Made by a program: the position numbers and the translations under genes
Notes under the pieces: generated by a model
Told to the model about the DNA's origin: nothing
Database searches by the model: none
The model's input: the letters and a program-made list of their open reading frames with translations, nothing else
In this document: one piece after another, positions 7,556 to 14,955 of the stretch
How positions within the stretch are numbered: position 1 is the first letter of the stretch
How the letters are laid out: the number at the start of each line of letters is the position of its first letter
From: CAZBBC01 sp964489835
GTDB taxonomy: Bacteria; Calditrichota; Calditrichia; JAJRVZ01
Assembly (NCBI GenBank): GCA_964489835.1
Contig: CAZBBC010000115.1
Span: 1 to 14,955, forward strand
Reading direction: 5' to 3'
Length of the DNA: 14,955 bases

Positions 7556-9670
7556 TTATTTATCTGCCCGGAAAATCTTCAGTATGCAGAGCCTCTTCAC
7601 CGGCAGTTGGAAAGCAATAGGAGTTTTTGCATCCGTAACCGTAATTTTTTTAACGGTTTTTTCTTTGTTTGTATACATCCCATCAGGAACAAGTTGAAAA
7701 ATATAGGTCCCCGGATTCAACAAATAAAACACTGCAGACATATCACGTGGTTTTTCGCCAAAATGATAAAGTTCCGCCCGGAACCGATCTCTACCTGTCT
7801 CAGTCACCAGTGCGGCAATATCACGTGGCGGGGTCATCCAACGCACAGCATTAATAGGAAAATATCCCCCATCTCCCGGATCGCCGGTTAGCGTTGCATA
7901 AAGCAAGTTTGTATTGGGCTGATGAATTGTTGGAATGACTGCCGGGTAAATGCTATTGTCAAGAAAAACCGCTGGAAAGCGTAATACTCTGTCGGTATAG
8001 CGAACTTCACTGGTGTAGCCTGGAAAATTTATCCGCAGAGCCTGGGCATTGTTATGAAGGGCTGATACGAGCAACTCGCGATCACCATTAAAACGAAAGT
8101 CAGTATATGGAGTAGCGCTTGTTTTAATTAACTGATCAAATCTAGTGGAATTACCTAACAGCATATACTTTGCAATAATAGCTGAGAGTCCACCCAATTT
8201 TGAGCCACACCAGGCTTCACTTCCCGGGGCAGGCGGTTGCTTTGGTGGATTTTGGAGATACGAGAGTCTGATTTTTGCCATTGACCAGATTGGTTCCAGA
8301 TATTTGGGATCCTTGGTCATATGATGAGTCAATAGTAAAGTATTCAACATCATAGGCATTGCACTAGGCCAAACGTAGAGAGGACTTTCATCCTGGTGAT
8401 TTTCCGGATCCCACCAGTTTTCACCCAAACCGCCTATCCCGCCATCGGGCCAATGAATGGCACTGGGAATAATACCGGCAGGCTTGCTTCTTTCAACGCG
8501 CGCGGCAGCCTCCACCCAGGTATCCATCCAGGCGGAAAAAAGTCTTTTTAATCGTTCATCACCTGTTCGCTGCCAATAAAGGAGCGTTGGTTGGACAGTC
8601 CGGGGATGATATACCGTATCACATGCTTTTGTCGGATTAGATGAAATACTATCGACGCTAAAATAGGTGCTTTTAAATTGCAAATAGCCGCGTTCATTTA
8701 TTCCGGACCAATAGGATTGCATCAACTCTCCCAGGCGAAGCGCTTTTTGGCTCCATTCTTCATTTTCAGGATCAATATGCATCATTGGTGTCAGAGCATC
8801 TGCAGAGGGCTCGGCGGTGTGTTCAACATCGGAAACGTGATCCGTGTATCCCAACTGCATTTTCTTCAGGCTCAAAAGGCCATTCGATAAAATAGATTGT
8901 GCTTTTTTGATTTTAGGGTCATCAAAAGCAATGAGTACCGGCACCCACCAGCGCCACATTTCACAATCGTCATCCCAGCCACCGCGATATTCTCCGTTCA
9001 TCTGCTGACGGTGGTCAATCCACCATTCGATAATGTCCGCCAATCGTTCAATACCTTCCCGTTGGTGAACCGCCCATTCCGGAGCACCTTCAGGAGATTC
9101 ATAATGCTTACTTGGTGGCGTGGGCTCACCGAGGTACATGCGAATGAGTCGGTTTTCCGGAAAAGATTCTCTTACTTCTTCCAGGAGGCGGCAAACCATA
9201 TCCAAACGTTCCCGACGTATTTTAGGGATACTCCAGTACCTGCCATGTTCCAGTGTTACCCAGAAAATCATTCGTGCACGGTATATTTTTGTTATGGGAT
9301 AAATCGGGGATGTTTCCTGAATACCAAAATCATAGTCATTGGTTTTAAATAGCGACTGTTCAAAATAAGTCAATGATTTATCATACAACCATCGCTTGAT
9401 TTCTACAATCAGGCGTTCGACATCAGCATTCAGCTGTTCTTCCAAGTCAGGTATTTTATTCAGTTCTAATAAAAATTCCAGGCGCGTTTCGTCAGCATCT
9501 GCATTGCCTGCTTTGTTGATCAGGTCAATAATCCTTTTTTCGCCGGCAGGCGATTGTTCTGTTTTCAAAGATCCCGACAATATATTTTCAACAGCAAATG
9601 TCCGATTCTCAAAATTGGTCAAAATAAATAAGACAGAGTGGAGCATTATGATCAATTTTATTGATTTCAT
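7556..9670 (-). CDS. Exported uncharacterised protein, probable alpha/alpha-toroid glycan-active enzyme
   Basis: I do not recognise a named family for this 704-residue protein. It has an N-terminal hydrophobic segment (about 5-19) with a possible signal cut near TFA/VEN (26). Residues about 40-180 are charged and helical. Residues about 200-520 alternate helices with aromatic, acidic and glycine-rich loops in the manner of (alpha/alpha)6 toroids found in many glycoside hydrolases and polysaccharide lyases: EYRGGWDDDCEMWRWWVP (227-244), DVEHTAEPSADALTP (281-295), CDTVYHPRTVQP (350-361) and GGLGENWWDPENHQDESP (413-430). The clustered acidic and aromatic residues (D233-D235, E237, E283, E287, E417, D421, E428) suggest a sugar-binding cleft. 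The last 120 residues are beta-rich. ATG 9670 has GGAG at a five-base spacing. It sits between the GH78 and GH67-like genes, which supports a role in glycan breakdown, but the function is inferred from fold-like appearance and context only. Confidence 0.75.
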   Translation of the reverse strand: MKSIKLIIMLHSVLFILTNFENRTFAVENILSGSLKTEQSPAGEKRIIDLINKAGNADADETRLEFLLELNKIPDLEEQLNADVERLIVEIKRWLYDKSLTYFEQSLFKTNDYDFGIQETSPIYPITKIYRARMIFWVTLEHGRYWSIPKIRRERLDMVCRLLEEVRESFPENRLIRMYLGEPTPPSKHYESPEGAPEWAVHQREGIERLADIIEWWIDHRQQMNGEYRGGWDDDCEMWRWWVPVLIAFDDPKIKKAQSILSNGLLSLKKMQLGYTDHVSDVEHTAEPSADALTPMMHIDPENEEWSQKALRLGELMQSYWSGINERGYLQFKSTYFSVDSISSNPTKACDTVYHPRTVQPTLLYWQRTGDERLKRLFSAWMDTWVEAAARVERSKPAGIIPSAIHWPDGGIGGLGENWWDPENHQDESPLYVWPSAMPMMLNTLLLTHHMTKDPKYLEPIWSMAKIRLSYLQNPPKQPPAPGSEAWCGSKLGGLSAIIAKYMLLGNSTRFDQLIKTSATPYTDFRFNGDRELLVSALHNNAQALRINFPGYTSEVRYTDRVLRFPAVFLDNSIYPAVIPTIHQPNTNLLYATLTGDPGDGGYFPINAVRWMTPPRDIAALVTETGRDRFRAELYHFGEKPRDMSAVFYLLNPGTYIFQLVPDGMYTNKEKTVKKITVTDAKTPIAFQLPVKRLCILKIFRADK

Positions 9671-9702
9671 TTAATCTCCGCTTCGACTATTTGGTAGTGT
9701 CA

Positions 9703-9719
9703 TCCCGAAAAAATCGGGA
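9703..9719. repeat. TCCCGA-A5-TCGGGA hairpin
   Basis: A perfect six-base stem with a five-A loop on the plus strand lies 33 bases before the toroid-gene start. It is short and symmetrical, of a type often dispersed in intergenic regions of FCB-group genomes. On the mRNA it would form a U-loop hairpin in the 5' leader, if transcribed. Confidence 0.5.
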
Positions 9720-9757
9720 CATCTGTTTTCCATTTAACTTATTATTTTTATTGGCTT

Positions 9758-9840
9758 AAAAAAACATCCCCCTAGCCCCCTTTCAAAGGGGGAATCGGAT
9801 CTTTCCCCCCTATGAAGGGGGGATTGAGGGGGGTGTTTTG
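9758..9840 (-). terminator. Long inverted repeat with T tract, likely terminator of the rhamnosidase gene
   Basis: The arms AAAACATCCCCCTAG and the matching GAGGGGGGTGTTTT (9825-9839) pair imperfectly around two smaller hairpins (CCCCCTTTCAAAGGGGG, 9776-9792, and CCCCCCTATGAAGGGGGG, 9805-9822). On the minus strand the G-rich arm is followed by seven T residues (plus-strand A at 9758-9764), the form of an intrinsic terminator about 100 bases after the GH78 stop. The other strand also ends in TTTTGTTTT, so it may work both ways. The CCCCCT...AGGGGG type is a widespread dispersed bacterial repeat, so it may be a mobile-like element used as a terminator. Confidence 0.6.
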
Positions 9841-9935
9841 TTTTCTATTTCTTCAATATACCCCATAATTAATTCTAGTGCTCCGGTAATATTATTTAAT
9901 ACATAGTAACCATCAAGCCCTCAAAACTCTTCCAA

Positions 9936-12900
9936 TCATTTAATGGCTTTTATGACTGAAGAAAACTCATATTTCCCAGAATCCACCTTATACACTGCGG
10001 CGCTGTCTTCTAGTCGCAGGAATTCGACTCCTTCCGAATCTGCCGGCGCCTGCCCGCTTTCCCGGACGTTCTTCATATCATCTGTAGGGATATAAATCTG
10101 CGCTGTCGTATTTACCGGAATGGTGAAATTCCAAATGAACGACCTTCCTTCAATTTTCCAATCGCTTACAATTGTACCGTACACTGATTTGAAAGAAGAT
10201 TTGACCGATGTTAAATCACCAACCGGTTGCGGCCGCAGAAAAATATGTTTAAAACCCGGCTGCTTTGGATCATAATTGATGCCGGCCAGGGTCTGGTAAA
10301 ACCATGCTTCCAGATTTCCGGCCAGCATTAACAGCGCTTCGCTGTTCATACCGGGATCACGGGAATCCGTATCCCAACGCTCCCAAATGGATTTAGCGCC
10401 TTTGGAAATCATATAGCCCCAACTGGGCCGTGTGGTCTGAGTAGCAATGATATACGCAACTTCCGGACGCCTAATGTCCGAAAGCGTTTGCATCAACCAC
10501 TGCATACCGATCAGACCAACGGAGAGATGACCGTTATGCTTGACCATTATATCCTCAACCAGGTTCTCAATAACCATGTCCCGGTTTTCCGGTGGAACCA
10601 GCCCGAACGCCAACGGCAGCACATAAGAACACTGGGTTACGCTTTCGTAGGTGTTGGTTCGTGGATCAAAAAAACGCCTATTAAAACCAGATTTTATTTT
10701 TTCTGCAAGATCAGCAAAATAAACTTCGTCTTTTATTCTTCCCAAAATCCCTGCTGTCTTTGCTAAAATTTTAACATTGTTGTAAAAATAAGCCGTAGAA
10801 ATGAGCGGCCTTGAAGTGGAGCCGTTAGGTTCCTGGGTTCCCTGGTCCATTGTTGAGGCATCGCACCAGTCGCCATGATTATTCTTATCCACCGTGAAAT
10901 CAGACTTTTGATGACGGGCAACAATAAATAAAACAAATTTTTTCATACTCTCATAGTTATCGTATAAAATTTGTCTGTCGCCATAAAAAGTATAGAACCA
11001 GTCGGGAATGATGGTGATAACACTGGGCCAAACAATACTTTCACTATAAAAAGGATAAAACGGCGGTGCAATGTCTGGGAGTTCGCCATTTGCACGCTGG
11101 GCCAAATGGACATCCTGCAGCCATTTGGTATAAAAAGAGGCGACATTAAAATTATAGGCATCGCTTTCGGCATCTTTGGCAGGATCACCCAGCCAGCCCT
11201 GCCTTTCATCACGATCGGGATCGAGGGGAACGCTGCGCCGGTACATGCGCTGCCCCCAGCGTACATTGCTGTATAGTTTATTTAGCAGCGGATTGGAACA
11301 GATGAAACTGCCAACGCTATCCATATCCGTATGAAAAACCAGACCCTCAAAATTGTCTACCGTCGGCTCGCCGGGAAAACCCGTTACTTCCACATAACGG
11401 TATCCCTGTCCTTTGAACTTCGGTTGCCAGGTTTCAACTTCCTTGCCGTTAAGAATATATATGTCTGTGCAATTAGCACTGCGGTTATCCTCAGTTTTCA
11501 ACGTACCATCGGATTTTAAACTGTAAGCAGAGCGCATTTGAACTTTTGTCCCCGCAGGACCGCTAACTGTTAATCGAACTGAACCGTAAAACACCTGCCC
11601 CATATCCACAAGGTACATACCCGGTTTTGGATTGTTGACACTCACCGGGCGAATCGTCTGCGTTACACGCATAGGCTCGATTTTTTGCGCCTGTAAAACA
11701 CCTTTGGGCGGTTCAACCAAAACAGCATTTTTCCATTCGGATGCGTCAAATCCAGGTCTATCCCAACCGTCCTGTTCCATGCGGGCGTCATATTCTTCGC
11801 CATCGTATTCATTGTTTGCCCGTATTGGGCCATCCGTGGTGAGCTTCCAGTTTTCGTCACTAACGACCTTTGAGACCGTTCCGTCCTCATACTCGATATG
11901 CATTTGTAAAAGCAGTTTCGGGTATCCATACGTGCGCGTGCCAACATGCGCGGATGTTCTCGGGGCAAAAAACCGCCCATTTCCAAGAATTACACCGATC
12001 GTGTGGTCACCCTGGTTGAGCTGATCTGTAACGTCAAACGTAACATAAAGCGCGCGTTGATTATACTCGGTCAACGCAGGATCCATGACATGATCGCCCA
12101 CTTTTTGCCCATTCAGATAAAGCTCGAAAAATCCCAAACCGCATGTATATATTACCGCACGTTTAACTTTTTTTGAAATGTGTAGTTCACGACGGAGAAG
12201 GCGCGCTGGCAGACGTGTACGAAGATCGGTTATGGATATATCGCCCCACGGCCTTATACCGCAATCGCCGAGTTCCTGTGCCGCTACCCAGTCCGAGTCG
12301 TCAAATCCACTGTTTTTCCAACCGGGTATCTCCTTATCGGATGTCCTCCAGTTTTTGTCCATGGGTATAAAAAGCGAATCACCTTGCTGAAATTCGATGC
12401 GCAATACACCAATCAATCCTGCCGAATTATCTTCGGGGCCCCTGTTGGTGGCGGCCACAGCGATAATATTTTTTCCGGCATTCAGATAACCGGCCAGGTT
12501 AATATTATATCCTTTTGAAGCATTATCACCTTTTGCAACCATCTCCCCGTTTACATGTAGCATAAACCGGTTATCTGCCGTGATCAGATAGCGCGCTTGT
12601 ACGATTTTCCTGTTTTGCGGAAGAACAACCGTTCGCCGAAAATAGCGGGTCCCCGGAGAGGTCTTTTTTGCCGGATCGCCTCCGGGATACCATATCCATT
12701 TCGAAAATTGAAAATCATTGCGATCTATCACCCCGGGGGTATCCAAACCAATCCATTGCCCTGTCCAGTCCGAGGATTTTAGCAGGCCCATACTCCAGGT
12801 AGCCGGATTACTCCACAATGAAACGTTGTTATCTTTGTCCCAGATTCGCACTTTCCAGAAACAATATATTTGCGAGGTAAGTTTTTTACCCTTATACACC

Positions 12901-13202
12901 ACATGTACGGATTGATCCGAATCAATCTTCCCTGAATCCCATAAATCGCCTATGTCATTCGTAAGATTTTCCCGAGTGGAGGCGACTAAAACCTGATAAG
13001 CTTTTTGCATTTGACCACGTATATCGGATTCAAGAATCCAACTTAAACGGGGATTGAGCACATCAATACCCAGAGGGTTTTCAAGATACTCACAGCGCAG
13101 GTCTTTGATGATTAATGTTTCGGCGGCTATGATTGGTAAAAATGTTGCCGTAAAATAGAATATTGCTAACAGTAAAAATGAGATTTTATGTCTGTTTTCC
13201 AT
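9936..13202 (-). CDS. Secreted GH78 alpha-L-rhamnosidase
   Basis: The 1088-residue product should release terminal alpha-L-rhamnose from polysaccharides or glycosides by an inverting mechanism. A signal peptide ends near IIAA/ETL (about 27). The typical Bac_rhamnosid N-terminal beta-sandwich is at about 30-150 (LRCEYLENPLGIDVLNPRLSW), followed by an extra beta-sandwich at about 165-320 (WIWYPGGDP, TRYFRR, FMLHVNGE), likely carbohydrate binding, and another at about 325-500 (YLNGQKVGDHVMDPALTEY). The (alpha/alpha)6 catalytic domain spans about 630-990. It contains RDERQGWLGD (664-673), with E666 at the known general-acid position, GDW (777-779), and SIWERWD (938-944), with E941 at the known general-base position. 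A C-terminal beta-domain (about 990-1088) closes the protein. All catalytic motifs are intact, so activity is likely. The ATG at 13202 has only a distant GGGG upstream, but it places the signal peptide correctly. Confidence 0.95.
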   Translation of the reverse strand: MENRHKISFLLLAIFYFTATFLPIIAAETLIIKDLRCEYLENPLGIDVLNPRLSWILESDIRGQMQKAYQVLVASTRENLTNDIGDLWDSGKIDSDQSVHVVYKGKKLTSQIYCFWKVRIWDKDNNVSLWSNPATWSMGLLKSSDWTGQWIGLDTPGVIDRNDFQFSKWIWYPGGDPAKKTSPGTRYFRRTVVLPQNRKIVQARYLITADNRFMLHVNGEMVAKGDNASKGYNINLAGYLNAGKNIIAVAATNRGPEDNSAGLIGVLRIEFQQGDSLFIPMDKNWRTSDKEIPGWKNSGFDDSDWVAAQELGDCGIRPWGDISITDLRTRLPARLLRRELHISKKVKRAVIYTCGLGFFELYLNGQKVGDHVMDPALTEYNQRALYVTFDVTDQLNQGDHTIGVILGNGRFFAPRTSAHVGTRTYGYPKLLLQMHIEYEDGTVSKVVSDENWKLTTDGPIRANNEYDGEEYDARMEQDGWDRPGFDASEWKNAVLVEPPKGVLQAQKIEPMRVTQTIRPVSVNNPKPGMYLVDMGQVFYGSVRLTVSGPAGTKVQMRSAYSLKSDGTLKTEDNRSANCTDIYILNGKEVETWQPKFKGQGYRYVEVTGFPGEPTVDNFEGLVFHTDMDSVGSFICSNPLLNKLYSNVRWGQRMYRRSVPLDPDRDERQGWLGDPAKDAESDAYNFNVASFYTKWLQDVHLAQRANGELPDIAPPFYPFYSESIVWPSVITIIPDWFYTFYGDRQILYDNYESMKKFVLFIVARHQKSDFTVDKNNHGDWCDASTMDQGTQEPNGSTSRPLISTAYFYNNVKILAKTAGILGRIKDEVYFADLAEKIKSGFNRRFFDPRTNTYESVTQCSYVLPLAFGLVPPENRDMVIENLVEDIMVKHNGHLSVGLIGMQWLMQTLSDIRRPEVAYIIATQTTRPSWGYMISKGAKSIWERWDTDSRDPGMNSEALLMLAGNLEAWFYQTLAGINYDPKQPGFKHIFLRPQPVGDLTSVKSSFKSVYGTIVSDWKIEGRSFIWNFTIPVNTTAQIYIPTDDMKNVRESGQAPADSEGVEFLRLEDSAAVYKVDSGKYEFSSVIKAIK

Positions 13203-13418
13203 TTTTATTTTACCCCATTTAATTCATTTCTCAACTGTGCAATGATTTTTTATCCACGGATTACACGGATTGTCACAGATTTCATTTATAAATTATTATT
13301 ATTTTAGTTTTAATCTGTGAAATCCGTGGTTAATAAAAGTTTGGTGCAACTGAAGGCTGCGGTTTGAATAGATCATGTTAATCCTGCCTACTTCATCCAT
13401 TCACAACAAAACAGAAAC
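13203..13418. other. Intergenic spacer with one inverted repeat
   Basis: This 216-base AT-rich gap separates the TIM-barrel gene from the rhamnosidase gene. Apart from the inverted repeat at 13253-13330 it shows no gene and no clear promoter. A TTGAGA/TAAAAT pair near 13213-13236 has good spacing but lies too close to the rhamnosidase ATG to be a convincing promoter. Confidence 0.5.
13253..13330. repeat. ATCCACGGATT-type imperfect inverted repeat
   Basis: The left arm (CCACGGATT at 13254-13262 and CACAGATT at 13274-13281) pairs with the right arm (AATCTGTGAAATCCGTGG, 13312-13329) across an AT-rich loop. The left arm carries an additional ACGGATT unit at 13265-13271, so the unit is duplicated there relative to the right arm. 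This resembles a dispersed intergenic repeat family with CACGGATTNCACGGATT cores. It could fold in the transcript downstream of the TIM-barrel gene, but there is no T run for an intrinsic terminator. Confidence 0.65.
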
Positions 13419-14774
13419 TTATTTTTTTTCATTTAAGGGAAAATTGTCTTTATTATCCCATTTGAGAGCAAACTGTGATTCATGTATTACATCATATTTA
13501 CGTGATGTACATAACACATGCGGTTCTTTCCCGAACCACACTCTGATTTGTCCATTCTTTACCAGATAACTCCGATCAGTGGTCAATTCATATAGCATTT
13601 TTCCCTCAAGAAACTCCAATCCTGAAACATTGATTGCCTGGCTCAAATCTTCCTGCATTATCACCAATAAATAGTCATCTTTATGTTTTCTGAGTGTTGA
13701 GGCAACACGCGTTGGAACAGACGAAGTGAATTGGATGGGCTCTATTTTTATTCTCTCTTTTAATTCATTTCCTAATAAAAAAGACTCGAGGGCGGCGATT
13801 TCTTTCGTAACACCCAATATAGAGTCCCAGAAAAGCGAATTTAAGCTTACTTTATATGAACCCCAATACAATATGCCTTTTGCCCCATGCAAAATAGCGT
13901 CCCATGCCATGATGCGTGAATGTTTATATGACGGGAACATTTCAGGATTTAAATGTTCCGGAAGGGGGGTCTGCAATAATTCCCACGAAAAGGCCTGTAA
14001 GACCATCCATATTGGCTTGCCTGGTGCAGAATCCTGCATGATATCTGTAAAACCGCCAACCGCGGACAAACTATGATCAATGATATCACTATGTCCGGTT
14101 CTACCTTCTTTTTCCGGATAAATATCACAACCGATAATATCGGCAGACTTAGAAAAGAAACGTAGTTGAGATAGCGTGTTTCGCGGGGCATGGTTCATCC
14201 AGATGGGGTGTAAAGGATCAAGATGCCTCAAATGCTCACATCCTTCTGCAATTCCTTTTGCTTTTTCTGGTATGGCAACAGATAAAACCTTCAATATACT
14301 ATCTTGCTGTTCCTGTGACCATTGCGACCCATAAAAAAGGAACTCAAGTCTGGGATATCCTAAGTTCCATAATGCTTCATCAGGAACTTCCCAGACCGCG
14401 AATGCCGGATGATCTTTGAAACGATTAACCAACTCAGTCAATTTTTTTTTATGTTTATTCTGCTCATTTGAAAAATCAATAAGACCGCCGGTATTCAACC
14501 AGGCATAAAGACCGGCATCTTTTACCATATCCAGGGCATTGGGGTCAGGAGTACAACGTACAAGATTAAAGCCATTCTCCGCATATATTTTTAACTCATC
14601 TAAATCCTGAGGATTATGATAATTGCCGATCACAAATCGGGGTTCACCATTAATTAAAATTGGTCTGATTTCATTTGTTTTAGGCTCATTACATTTCATC
14701 AGACTAAATAACAGGATAGCCAAGAATACTATCCGGTAAAAAATGAAAGTATTTTTTATTTGCATTCTGATCAT
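13419..14774 (-). CDS. Exported TIM-barrel glycosidase-like protein, possibly a lipoprotein
   Basis: The chosen ATG at 14774 gives 451 residues and has AGGAA six bases upstream. A hydrophobic leader (IKNTFIFYRIVFLAILLFSLMKC) ends in a Cys at about residue 28, which could be lipid-modified, although the Lys before it is not a classic lipobox. The rest resembles clan GH-A (GH5/GH42-like) barrels: NGFNLVRCTPDPNALDMVKDAGLYAWL, RFKDHPAFAVWEVPDEALW (E133 from this start, matching the strand-4 acid/base position), DIIGCDIYP, KPIWMVLQAFSWE and ILHGAKGILYWGSY. At the strand-7 position, where these enzymes usually carry the nucleophile Glu, the sequence has Gln (VLQAF); a nearby E is in SWE. I recall the VLQAF...GAKGI.YW pattern from uncharacterised glycosidase-like proteins. 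A beta-rich C-terminal domain (about 340-450) follows. The substrate is unknown. It is the most upstream gene of the cluster. Confidence 0.75.
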   Translation of the reverse strand: MIRMQIKNTFIFYRIVFLAILLFSLMKCNEPKTNEIRPILINGEPRFVIGNYHNPQDLDELKIYAENGFNLVRCTPDPNALDMVKDAGLYAWLNTGGLIDFSNEQNKHKKKLTELVNRFKDHPAFAVWEVPDEALWNLGYPRLEFLFYGSQWSQEQQDSILKVLSVAIPEKAKGIAEGCEHLRHLDPLHPIWMNHAPRNTLSQLRFFSKSADIIGCDIYPEKEGRTGHSDIIDHSLSAVGGFTDIMQDSAPGKPIWMVLQAFSWELLQTPLPEHLNPEMFPSYKHSRIMAWDAILHGAKGILYWGSYKVSLNSLFWDSILGVTKEIAALESFLLGNELKERIKIEPIQFTSSVPTRVASTLRKHKDDYLLVIMQEDLSQAINVSGLEFLEGKMLYELTTDRSYLVKNGQIRVWFGKEPHVLCTSRKYDVIHESQFALKWDNKDNFPLNEKK

Positions 14775-14955
14775 CCGTATTCCTATGTTCTTTTTGTTGG
14801 AAACTTTCAATTTTAAGGGTTCCTCAGGTATTTTCTGCATTCCTATACACCCCACAATTAGGGTACAGTGCACCATACCCTTACGCGATCCACATTCCTT
14901 CATCAGGATATGGAAACTATGTCCCTACAGCATTGTCTCTTATCGCTTTTATCTT
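14775..14955. other. Upstream region of the cluster with a degenerate palindrome
   Basis: The reading frame of the TIM-barrel gene stays open upstream to an ATG at 14903, but this stretch encodes no signal peptide of its own and crosses an imperfect palindrome at 14858-14883 (TTAGGGTA...TACCCTTA around GTGCAC). It is therefore more likely an untranslated leader or repeat. The cluster promoter, if present, should lie here, but I cannot name confident boxes. No other gene is visible to the window end. Confidence 0.45.
14858..14883. repeat. Imperfect palindrome around GTGCAC
   Basis: Arms TTAGGGTA and TACCCTTA (one mismatch) flank a GTGCAC core. It lies about 85-110 bases before the chosen start of the TIM-barrel gene. 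It could be a degenerate intergenic repeat or a binding site for a dimeric regulator; the sequence alone does not decide. Confidence 0.4.

Larger units (their letters stand above)
9671..9935. other. Repeat-filled intergenic spacer
   Basis: This 265-base gap between the rhamnosidase stop and the toroid-gene start has no gene. It contains a large CCCCCT/AGGGGG inverted repeat (about 9758-9840) and a small TCCCGA/TCGGGA hairpin (9703-9719), annotated separately. A promoter for the toroid gene should lie between the terminator-like repeat and 9670, but I cannot point to convincing promoter boxes. Confidence 0.6.

Noticed and set aside
8897..9352. Plus-strand open frame of 151 codons
   Set aside because: It lies wholly opposite the toroid gene, with no signal peptide, domain or recognisable motif. 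The minus-strand frame has coherent protein features, so this is a shadow.
13203..13240. Sigma-70-like TTGAGA/TAAAAT pair before the rhamnosidase gene
   Set aside because: The spacing is acceptable, but the -10-like box is only about four bases from the ATG, so transcription would start inside the gene. AT-rich sequence makes chance matches likely.
14775..14903. Upstream extension of the TIM-barrel gene to an ATG at 14903
   Set aside because: It would put 43 unrelated residues before the hydrophobic leader and crosses a palindrome, while the ATG at 14774 has a good AGGAA site and gives a normal leader.
1..14955. CRISPR arrays, tRNA or rRNA genes, transposases, toxin-antitoxin or phage genes
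   Set aside because: I looked for regularly spaced direct repeats, tRNA-like cloverleafs and mobile-element proteins and saw none. The repeats present are isolated palindromes in gaps.

Overview
All six confident genes lie on the minus strand and encode exported proteins, and all but one are recognisable as, or resemble, carbohydrate-active enzymes. In transcription order (right to left) they are: a TIM-barrel glycosidase-like protein (13419-14774), a GH78-type alpha-L-rhamnosidase (9936-13202), a large unrecognised protein with a probable alpha/alpha-toroid fold (7556-9670), a protein distantly like GH67 alpha-glucuronidases (4845-7277), a GH29 alpha-L-fucosidase (4845/4854 overlap, down to 3589), and a beta-propeller fused to a GH123/DUF4091-like catalytic domain (56-3499). 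Each starts with a signal peptide or lipoprotein-like leader, so the products should act in the periplasm, on the cell surface or outside the cell.

The layout is a glycan-degradation cluster. The last three genes (GH67-like, GH29, propeller-GH123-like) form the tightest group: the first two overlap by 10 bases and the third follows after 89 bases. The GH78 gene is followed by a strong inverted repeat ending in a T run on the coding strand, a likely terminator, so the toroid gene probably begins another transcription unit. Gaps of 216-265 bases between the other genes hold inverted or degenerate repeats and no convincing gene. No gap exceeds 300 bases. No transporter, SusC/SusD pair, regulator, sulfatase, tRNA, rRNA, CRISPR array or transposase is visible.

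Together the predicted activities (rhamnose, fucose, perhaps uronic acid and N-acetylhexosamine or another hexose) suggest stepwise trimming of a branched, deoxy-sugar-rich acidic polysaccharide such as a plant rhamnogalacturonan side chain, an algal polysaccharide or a microbial exopolysaccharide. The substrate is inference.

The organism is probably a Gram-negative, glycan-degrading bacterium. The moderate GC, clear Shine-Dalgarno sites, FG-GAP propeller and DUF4091-type enzymes, and the intergenic palindrome types (CCCCCT...AGGGGG, TCCCGA-A-TCGGGA, ATCCACGGATT...) would fit an uncultured lineage of the FCB supergroup (for example KSB1/Calditrichota/Ignavibacteria relatives), but no marker gene is present and this placement is weak.
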